From Chlorobiota bacterium (GTDB lineage: Bacteria; Bacteroidota; Ignavibacteria; SZUA-365; JAADGX01), in NCBI GenBank assembly GCA_013152135.1, contig JAADGX010000019.1, forward strand, positions 1-12,608: a stretch of 12,608 nucleotides of DNA, given 5' to 3'. Made by a program: the position numbers and the translations under genes. Positions 7,201 through 12,608 of this stretch are shown here, piece by piece. Each line of letters opens with the position of its first letter. The first letter of the stretch is position 1. Under the pieces are notes generated by a model. That model saw nothing but the letters and a program-made list of their open reading frames with translations, had not been told where the DNA came from and searched no databases.

Positions 7201-8309
7201 AGTTCTATCATCTCGGTGATCCTGCCGTGCGTCTTCTCATCCCTCCATACCAGGCCACCATCGACCGCATTCTCATCGATGGCGTCGAAATCGTGGATTC
7301 CATCCAGATCAAGGCGCGATCCCGGCTCACGATCGAAGCAAGCGTCCGTGATGCACAAAACACCCTGCTGGAAAACTTTGAGGGTCAAGCCGAGACTTCG
7401 CTCTTCGATGCCGACAGAAACGTGCCCGTGGAAGAGTGGGGCACGTTCAGTTACGTACTGCCCGGCGGCCTGCTCTATCGCGGCCTTTCCTCAATCAAGC
7501 AGGGAAGATTTTCCGTCGATTTCATTGTCCCTAAGGATATCTCCTACTCCAACAGCAACGGACGTCTCTCCATTTACTTTACGGATAACGAATACGACGG
7601 AATAGGTTTCAACCGCGATTTCACCGTCGGGGGAACGGACACGACAAGCCGCAACGACAACACCGGACCGGATATTTTCATCTACCTCGATACGAGGGAT
7701 TTTCGTCCCGGCGATCTTGTTAACGAAAACGCAAACCTGATCGTTGACCTGTATGACGATATCGGCATTAATACCACGGGGAACGGGATCGGTCATAGTA
7801 TCGAGGCGTGGCTGGACGATAGCGACGAGAGCTTCATTCTCAACGACTATTATCGTGGCAAGCTCGACTCGTTCCAGGAGGGAACGGTGGAATACATGCT
7901 CTCCAATCTTACCCCCGGGCGACACACCCTGCGTGTACGGGCCTGGGACGTGGAGAATAATAGTTCGTATGCGGAAACCGATTTCCTGGTCGCCGAGAGT
8001 TCGAACCTGACGGTTTTGAACGTGTATAATTACCCCAACCCCATGAGCCGGGAGACGAATTTCACGTTTCAACACAACCAGTCCGGAGCGATTGAAGTCG
8101 AGATCAGGATTTATACCGTGACCGGTCGTCTGATCCGCATTCTCCGGGAACCAGTCGTTGAGAAGAAATTCGTCACCATTCCTTGGGACGGAACCGACGA
8201 GGATGGAGACGTCATTGCGAACGGCGTGTACTTCTACCGCCTGAAAGTCAAGGCCCTCGAAGAAGGGCGAACAACGGAAACTCTCGGGAAATTATCCATT
8301 GTCCGCTAA
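4194..8309 (+). CDS. porU: Type IX secretion system sortase PorU (gingipain-like C25 cysteine peptidase)
   Basis: This is a 1371-residue surface protein. In characterised T9SS, PorU removes the C-terminal signal of cargo delivered by PorV and attaches the cargo to anionic lipopolysaccharide. A hydrophobic signal segment lies at about 40-56 (cleavage near LQAQ). A beta-rich N-terminal part includes WYKLSINQDGVYKLD (from W274) and the LFGSGGRELP motif. The gingipain-type catalytic domain spans about 645-1017 and includes LLGDG (D722), YTSDD (D756), VDVAIGRI, the catalytic histidine in NYTGHG (His884), the catalytic cysteine in ATCTFG (Cys919) and the closing LGDPAVRLL. Ig-like domains follow, then a FlgD-like C-terminal domain from 1276 (NVYNYPNP) with WDGTDEDG and GVYFYRL. 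It is longer than the roughly 1150-residue Porphyromonas protein. The ATG at 4194 has GAGAG upstream but gives 34 extra residues before the signal. ATG 4296 or 4311 are alternatives. Confidence 0.93.
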   Translation: MIDSIKSNRHTKPVDVQYRPASIRLSAVAFPATGMLRSTMIIVMVLLSYLADPLQAQTPDLRVIQSDQSGITIELRPQLSLQQVSISGKVYTKVEFNDNLYLSEEFAGTPDLRFFQKIVVLPGLTGHAISVIDAKYHDVPNVLLLPVPGMKKVGDEFVPFWQEGDRYRSSTSFLPVAIAEILNPGQAGNLYIAQVRLYPYQWNAATRSLRVYDHVVVRIDFGPQSGTFATTPDGELPLFPAKTLLNPKQARKWTIARTERPKTGTTVSMESGDWYKLSINQDGVYKLDANWFAQNGISIGNVDPRTIQLFGSGGRELPDDINLPRPDPLQEIAIEVIGEEDGRFDQNDYVLFYGKGLTGWNYDPGKKTYRHYIHRFAKTNSYLLTFGQTQGKRIEAVQGPSEPNPYRPPFFTWMEFDEQETVNFLHSGRQWFGPKITAGGTQVITRLLEGLVENQPITYRMVLVGRAQDQTTNSFSLADGGVVLGVVPMPTVDLGTDQSDIAAISPVQTFTRAGSLPDRRSNLRITYTASDPDRNEGGYVDWVEWHYAHDFIARGDKLSFTGVDTSAVIEYVINNFSTSDVRVYDITKHASVRRISNAVVSGGTVRFQEQAQQGTPSWFFVVASNAYLAPSAVQKVDNSNLLGASGAKALVIAPKVFFKEAERLAEYRNTSKDPISAMAVKLESIYNEFNEGLPDPAAIRNFLSYAFQNWQVPPQYVTLLGDGHFDYLGKTTSEPIRIPVWESENSTHLIYSYTSDDFFAKIVGNDPYVDVAIGRITAQTVEEARESVDKIIHYETGQDYSPWRGRVTFVADDGLTSNGDDGALHTSQAEDLANNIPPEFLQDKIYIVDYNTVISSQGRRKPDANKAIIESINNGTLVINYTGHGSEEVWAHERVFTISGSIPQLHNKNRFTFLVAATCTFGLYDRPDDRSGAEIMLLAPDMGLIGGVSSPRVVYSNENYVFNQIYLENLLRKGREADGRARRSGDALFATKQVLTNRVGFEKFYHLGDPAVRLLIPPYQATIDRILIDGVEIVDSIQIKARSRLTIEASVRDAQNTLLENFEGQAETSLFDADRNVPVEEWGTFSYVLPGGLLYRGLSSIKQGRFSVDFIVPKDISYSNSNGRLSIYFTDNEYDGIGFNRDFTVGGTDTTSRNDNTGPDIFIYLDTRDFRPGDLVNENANLIVDLYDDIGINTTGNGIGHSIEAWLDDSDESFILNDYYRGKLDSFQEGTVEYMLSNLTPGRHTLRVRAWDVENNSSYAETDFLVAESSNLTVLNVYNYPNPMSRETNFTFQHNQSGAIEVEIRIYTVTGRLIRILREPVVEKKFVTIPWDGTDEDGDVIANGVYFYRLKVKALEEGRTTETLGKLSIVR

Positions 8310-8382
8310 GTGTTACCAGAGATGGAACAAGGGACGCGAACGAATTTCGCAACCGGAACGATCACGGGTGGCGGATTTTTCC

Positions 8383-8414
8383 TTTGATAATAAAATCGAG
8401 ATACCATAGATTTA
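8383..8414 (+). promoter_or_regulatory. Putative Bacteroidetes-type promoter of porV
   Basis: TTTG (8383-8386) is separated by 20 nt from TAGATTTA (8407-8414). The first box matches the Bacteroidetes -33 consensus exactly and the second matches -7 TAnnTTTG except for the last base. The same region also reads TTGATA, 17 nt, TAGATT in a sigma-70 view. It lies in the 146-bp gap after porU, about 40 bp before the porV start, and would give porV and the downstream gene expression independent of porU. Confidence 0.45.
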
Positions 8415-8443
8415 AACTTTGTTTCATTAAGCAGGATACCGAT

Positions 8444-8448
8444 GGAGG
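8444..8448 (+). promoter_or_regulatory. Ribosome binding site deciding the porV start
   Basis: GGAGG lies 7 nt before ATG 8456. It selects this start over several in-frame upstream codons, whose translation would place about 90 unrelated residues before the signal peptide. Confidence 0.8.
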
Positions 8449-8455
8449 AAACCTC

Positions 8456-9640
8456 ATGCTAAGAGCCTTGAATTCACGAGTAATCGTGGTAATGATTTGT
8501 TTCATACAGATGGCGATGACTTTTGATGGGCTGGCCCAGATACAAAATACCGCCGTCCCGTTTCTCCTCATAGCGCCCAACGCGCGGGCCTCCGGCCTTG
8601 GAGAAACAGGTGTGGCGGTTGCCGACGATGCCAATGCCATGTTCTGGAACCCGGCGGGATTGGGATTCCAGAATGGGCAGGAAGTCAGTCTCAACCATAC
8701 AAACTGGCTTCCCAAGTTCAACCAGCCCGATCTTTACTACGAATACGGGGCATATCGTATCCAGGTGGAAGACATCGGAACCATCGGCGCGTCATTTACA
8801 TTCCTGAACCTCGGCGAATTTCAGCACACCCTGTCCACCGGACCCGACGTCGTAGGAACTTTCCGAAGCTGGGAAATGGCCTTTGCGCTCGGCTACGGCG
8901 CCATGGTTACCGACAATCTCGCGTTCGGGATCAATGCCAAGTACATTCACAGCAACTTGTCCAACATCGGCGCGGGCCGGGAACAGGGCCAAGGCGTCGC
9001 CAATGCCATCGCGGCCGACATCGGTCTTCTCTACCGCCCGAATCGTTTGGTGATCCCCTTCACCGACGTTGATTTCGGAAACCGTATTTCCTTCGGTATG
9101 AATTTTTCCAACATCGGTCCCCACGTGTTCTATGTTGACGAAAACCAGAAGGACCCCTTGCCCGCCAACCTTCGCCTCGGGTTTGCCTTTGATTTCGTGA
9201 AAGAGGAATTCAACCGGCTTACCTGGCTCGTGGACGTGTCCAAGCTGATGGTCAACCGCCAGCCGTACGCGGACGGGGGAGCGGCCGACCCGTTGTACAA
9301 GGCGATTTTCACGACGTGGGACAAACCTATCGGTGAAATCATCCGCGATTTCACTTTCGCTACCGGCTTCGAATACTGGTACTCGAATCTTGTCGCTCTG
9401 CGATTCGGATACTACTACGAAGACCCCAGTATCGGAAACCGCAATTTCATCACGTACGGCGCGGGCTTGCGATACGATATGTACGGCTTCGACTTCAGCT
9501 ACATTTCCTCTGCTCCGGGAAGCACCGAACAACACCCACTGGAAGGAACGCTGCGGTTTTCTCTTATCGTGGGGTGGGACAAAGTCACCGGAAACACGCC
9601 CGACAACAGCGACGCCCCGGTTGACGATTCCTCGAATTGA
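8456..9640 (+). CDS. porV: Type IX secretion system outer-membrane shuttle protein PorV (FadL-like barrel)
   Basis: This is a 394-residue protein. The signal peptide (1-27, hydrophobic VIVVMICFIQMAM, cleavage near GLA before Q) is followed by the PorV/PorQ hallmark ARASGLGETGVAVADDANAM and WNPAGL, then a FadL-like beta-barrel with alternating strands (for example WEMAFALGYGAM, RISFGMNFSNIG, NFITYGAGLRYDM) and a last strand LRFSLIVGW. A short polar tail rich in Asp, Ser and Asn follows. In characterised T9SS, PorV binds the C-terminal domain of cargo as it leaves the SprA/Sov translocon and delivers it to PorU. The neighbouring porU makes PorV more likely than PorQ, although sequence alone does not fully separate the two paralogues. 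The next gene starts 20 bp downstream, so they probably share a transcript. Confidence 0.9.
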   Translation: MLRALNSRVIVVMICFIQMAMTFDGLAQIQNTAVPFLLIAPNARASGLGETGVAVADDANAMFWNPAGLGFQNGQEVSLNHTNWLPKFNQPDLYYEYGAYRIQVEDIGTIGASFTFLNLGEFQHTLSTGPDVVGTFRSWEMAFALGYGAMVTDNLAFGINAKYIHSNLSNIGAGREQGQGVANAIAADIGLLYRPNRLVIPFTDVDFGNRISFGMNFSNIGPHVFYVDENQKDPLPANLRLGFAFDFVKEEFNRLTWLVDVSKLMVNRQPYADGGAADPLYKAIFTTWDKPIGEIIRDFTFATGFEYWYSNLVALRFGYYYEDPSIGNRNFITYGAGLRYDMYGFDFSYISSAPGSTEQHPLEGTLRFSLIVGWDKVTGNTPDNSDAPVDDSSN

Positions 9641-9660
9641 CAGGGTCGTTTTCACCTGAT

Positions 9661-12608
9661 ATGAAGAGTTGGCTGATTGCCATTTGCTGTCTTGGAATGC
9701 TCTGTGCGTCCGCTGGTGCACAGAGCATTTCATTTTCACATCCTCTGTCGCCAATCGGCGCGCCTGCCTCCAATACCGGCATTCGTTCGTTGCCGGACAC
9801 CGTGCGGATCCTTGCCGTTATGGTTGAATTCCAGGAAGACGACGACAAAAGAACAACGGGGAAGGGCCTCTTCGGCACCGTTTATGACAACCTGCCCGTC
9901 GGCTCGGATATCATTGACCCGTATCCCCACAACCGGCAGTATTTCGAACACCACTTGACGTTCCTCCGAAATTACGTTCGTAAATGTTCCGGCGAACGCA
10001 CGTTCGTGGAATTCAACGTATTGGACAGCGTTATCCGTGTCTCGAAGCAGATGCAAGCGTACAGCCCGATCAAAAACGGACCGCACAAGCCTTTGGCCGA
10101 CCTCGCCAAGGAGGCCTGGACGCTTGCCGACGCCAGGTTTCCGGATGTTCATTTCGCCGATTACGACATGTTCATCCTTTTCCACGCGGGCGTGGGACGC
10201 GATATCGACATCTCGTCCATCATGGGATACAATCCCACGCCGTTTGATCTCCCTTCGATTTTTCTCAACCAGGCCGCGTTCCGGGATTTTTACGGCGCCT
10301 CATTCAGCGGCATTCCGGTCGACAACGGCTCGTTCATGATAACGCACACCGCCATCATCCCCACGACAGAAAACAGGGTGGTAACATCTTTCGACGGCTC
10401 CAACGTTCTCCTCCAATACACGATCAATGGACTGCTGGCGGCGAGCTTCGGAAGCTGGGCGGGATTGCCCGACCTTTTCGACACCGGCACCGGCCGTTCC
10501 GGCATCGGTCGCTTCGGTTTGATGGACAGTCAGTCGATATTCACTTTCGGAGGCATTTGCCCTCCCCAGCCTTCCGCGTGGGAAAAAATCCAGCTCGGAT
10601 GGGCAGCGGCACGATCCGCGCCACCCGGATCCAGCGATTTGTTCGTGACCGCGCATCGCACGGACCAGATCAGCACGCCCGACATCGTGAAAATCGGGAT
10701 TTCACCGGAAGAGTACTGGCTGCTCGAAAATCGCCAACGCGACCCCGGGAGCAACGGCCAGACAGTCACCATGATGTCCGGTGGACGTGAAGTTTCCATG
10801 ACGTTTCCCAAGGATACGAGCGGCTTCACCAACGAGGATGTCAATTCCCTCCGCGGGGTGATCATTGACGTGGAGGATATCGATTGGAGCCTCCCCGGAG
10901 GAACGGTCATCGGTGATAACAATCAGCAAGTAAAAGTCATGGGCGGTTTCCTCCTCTGGCACATCGACGAGCGTGTCATCGAAGCCAACCGGGAATCGAA
11001 CACGGTGAACGCCGACCCGCGCCTGCGAGGCGTGGACCTGGAGCAGGCGGAAGGACCGCAGGACATCGGTGAGGAGCTGCGCACGATCTTCGGCACGACC
11101 ATCGGCAACGGGAGCCCCCTTGATTACTGGTTCCGGGGAAACATCTCACCCGTGTACAAGAACCGGTTCGACGCGACTTCCTATCCTTCTACCCTTTCGA
11201 ACGATGGATACGAGACGCACGTCGCCGTCACCTCGTTCAGCGATCCCGGCGTCGTGATGTCCTGCCAGGTGCGCATCGGCGATGATATCATCGCCCCGGT
11301 CGACGGCTGGCCGGTTCAGCTCGGCACGGACCGTCTCGCTCCGCGACGGATCGTGGCGGCGGACCTGGACGGCGACAATCGGAAAGAGATCCTTGTCGTG
11401 ATGCAACGCGCGCGTAAAAACGTTTCACAATCGATCCGAACCATTCTCTACATCCTGACACAAACCGGCAAAGGGTTCATCGCGCGGAATCAAACGTTGG
11501 CAATCGCTGTTGATTCAGCCCGTTTCGTGGACGGACCCGTGGTGGCGGACATCGATAACGACGGCCATCCGGAAATCGCCCTTCTCCTTTCGACAGGGAG
11601 TGGGAACAGCGAATTCATCGCCGTGTACCACAGCAACCGGTTCGACAGTGACAACAACCTCTTGCTCCGGGAGCGAATAGCCGTTCCCGGCGCGTCATCG
11701 ATCATGGCCATAGACGGACGTTTTGTCGGGGATTACAATGGTGGACTCTGGTCGATTGCGAGCGACGGATTCAAAACCTTCGTGGCGGACTGGAGCGGGA
11801 AAAAAGTTCTGGCGCGCTTCGGTTCCGGGGCCACACTCGCGGTTCTGAACCACTCAAAGGCCGAGCTCTCGCAAGTCGATGCCGTCACGGGTGCAAGAAC
11901 CGTCACTTCTTCGCTCAGCGCATCCATGGAGAATGCCACGCTGGCCACCGGCGACATCAACCGCGACGGGAGGACGGAAACAGTGATCCTGTCCGACACA
12001 AAATTATTCGCCCTGGACCAAGATGGAAAATTCCTTCCCGGTTTCCCGGTTTCGCTGGACGCCATTTCCGCCTCTCCACATATCATCCTTGCAGACGTGG
12101 ACGGCGACGGAGGCGCGGACGTCGTGATCTCCTCGATGGAAGAAGTCCGTGTCTATAATTTTGCGGGCGCTTTGATCGATCATTTTCCCGTTACAAACAA
12201 GCCATCTTCCATACCGGGTACAACCTTCAACGCAACATCGCTCTTGGCGGTGACGAGCGCCGAAAGCGCTTCCGACGCTCTCCTGTATCTCAACGACAGC
12301 CGTTTGCGGCTCCTGGACGACAACGGGACGGACAATCCCGGTTTCCCGATTCCCGTCTCGTACTCCGGAGGTGGGGCTGCGCTGCTCGAATTGGCGGACA
12401 CCCGAAGCATGGGTCTTGCCGTGGCGAACAACGCCGGCGGCGTTTCGCTGTACGACCTGAAGCTGATTTCTTCCCCGGGAATCATTTCCTGGGGCGCACG
12501 ATTCGGGGACGCGCATAATTCCCGTGCTCTGCTACGCGCCATGAAGGGCACGGCGCCCACGTATGCATTTTTTCCGCCGGATCGCTGCTATAACTGGCCG
12601 AACCCCGT
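9661..12608 (+). CDS. Probable T9SS cargo: M6-metallopeptidase-like protein with degenerate active site and FG-GAP/VCBS-type repeats (3' partial)
   Basis: 982 residues are visible. A signal peptide (1-20, cleavage AGA before QS) is followed by an M6 (immune inhibitor A-like) region, about 45-480, with VRILAVMVEFQ, GLPDLFD (268-274), GIGRFGLMD (281-289) and LLWHIDE (431-437). M6 enzymes have HExxHxxGLPD at this place. Here residues 261-265 are A-S-F-G-S, so both zinc histidines and the catalytic glutamate are missing; D271 remains. No HExxH occurs elsewhere in the visible protein. The second half carries calcium-loop D-x-D-x-D/N-G motifs at 568, 630, 765 and 812 and repeated GFP-V/I strands, suggesting a beta-propeller of FG-GAP/VCBS type. 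The last residues read CYNWPNP (976-982), the usual opening of a T9SS type A sorting tail, which must continue past the window. No Shine-Dalgarno site is seen, but the signal peptide supports the ATG. It is probably exported through PorV and PorU, the two genes before it. Confidence 0.85.
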   Translation, partial: MKSWLIAICCLGMLCASAGAQSISFSHPLSPIGAPASNTGIRSLPDTVRILAVMVEFQEDDDKRTTGKGLFGTVYDNLPVGSDIIDPYPHNRQYFEHHLTFLRNYVRKCSGERTFVEFNVLDSVIRVSKQMQAYSPIKNGPHKPLADLAKEAWTLADARFPDVHFADYDMFILFHAGVGRDIDISSIMGYNPTPFDLPSIFLNQAAFRDFYGASFSGIPVDNGSFMITHTAIIPTTENRVVTSFDGSNVLLQYTINGLLAASFGSWAGLPDLFDTGTGRSGIGRFGLMDSQSIFTFGGICPPQPSAWEKIQLGWAAARSAPPGSSDLFVTAHRTDQISTPDIVKIGISPEEYWLLENRQRDPGSNGQTVTMMSGGREVSMTFPKDTSGFTNEDVNSLRGVIIDVEDIDWSLPGGTVIGDNNQQVKVMGGFLLWHIDERVIEANRESNTVNADPRLRGVDLEQAEGPQDIGEELRTIFGTTIGNGSPLDYWFRGNISPVYKNRFDATSYPSTLSNDGYETHVAVTSFSDPGVVMSCQVRIGDDIIAPVDGWPVQLGTDRLAPRRIVAADLDGDNRKEILVVMQRARKNVSQSIRTILYILTQTGKGFIARNQTLAIAVDSARFVDGPVVADIDNDGHPEIALLLSTGSGNSEFIAVYHSNRFDSDNNLLLRERIAVPGASSIMAIDGRFVGDYNGGLWSIASDGFKTFVADWSGKKVLARFGSGATLAVLNHSKAELSQVDAVTGARTVTSSLSASMENATLATGDINRDGRTETVILSDTKLFALDQDGKFLPGFPVSLDAISASPHIILADVDGDGGADVVISSMEEVRVYNFAGALIDHFPVTNKPSSIPGTTFNATSLLAVTSAESASDALLYLNDSRLRLLDDNGTDNPGFPIPVSYSGGGAALLELADTRSMGLAVANNAGGVSLYDLKLISSPGIISWGARFGDAHNSRALLRAMKGTAPTYAFFPPDRCYNWPNP

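Noticed and set aside
8336..8350. Hairpin GCGAA/TTCGC after porU as a terminator
   Set aside because: Only 5 bp of stem with no T-run after it, so it is too weak to call.
8183..8455. Upstream extension of porV to an ATG inside porU
   Set aside because: The extension overlaps the conserved porU C-terminus and would bury the signal peptide about 90 residues inside. ATG 8456 has GGAGG at good spacing.
8792..9754. 320-residue open frame on the minus strand across porV
   Set aside because: Antisense to porV and the start of the M6-like gene. Its composition (Val, Glu, Arg, Asp and Gly rich) is what GC-biased codons produce in the opposite frame, and no motif is seen.
9661..12608. Active M6 protease annotation
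   Set aside because: The HExxH motif is absent where it should be and nowhere else in the visible protein, so catalytic activity is not supported.

Overview
The window comes from a Gram-negative member of the Bacteroidota/Chlorobiota supergroup. The main evidence is a type IX secretion system (T9SS) locus, a system known essentially only from that supergroup. PorU here ends in a FlgD-like C-terminal domain, and several genes have recognisable purine-rich Shine-Dalgarno sites. Both features suggest a Chlorobi/Ignavibacteria/Kapabacteria-like lineage more than Bacteroidia, but this placement is inference. No mobile element, CRISPR array or long repeat was seen.

Layout. Bases 1-222 are the 3' end of a forward gene whose tail resembles a TonB-dependent receptor. 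A terminator hairpin follows, which also ends the convergent minus-strand unit. That unit, read from right to left, is tRNA-Lys(UUU), tRNA-Leu(GAG) and then a secreted tetratricopeptide-repeat protein (1045-284). A Bacteroidetes-style promoter lies just upstream of the tRNAs, and a possible terminator or attenuator lies between the tRNAs and the TPR gene. A small secreted beta-barrel-type protein follows on the minus strand (2042-1488), divergent from a free methionine-(R)-sulfoxide reductase (2170-2667).

From 2822 onward all genes are on the plus strand. They are a Wzx-like lipid-linked polysaccharide flippase, the T9SS sortase PorU (start overlaps the flippase stop by 8 bp), the T9SS shuttle PorV (own promoter candidate and strong ribosome binding site) and a large secreted protein cut by the window end. 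The last protein has an M6-metallopeptidase fold signature, calcium-loop FG-GAP/VCBS-type repeats and the first residues of a T9SS sorting tail.

How they fit together. In characterised T9SS, PorV carries cargo from the translocon to PorU. PorU removes the cargo C-terminal domain and joins the protein to an anionic lipopolysaccharide. This locus therefore has the sortase, the shuttle, a probable cargo and a flippase that could help supply the lipopolysaccharide anchor. The most unusual observation is that the M6-like cargo has lost the zinc-binding HExxH motif (A-S-F-G-S at residues 261-265) while the flanking family motifs remain, so it is probably a pseudo-peptidase kept as a binding or structural surface protein.
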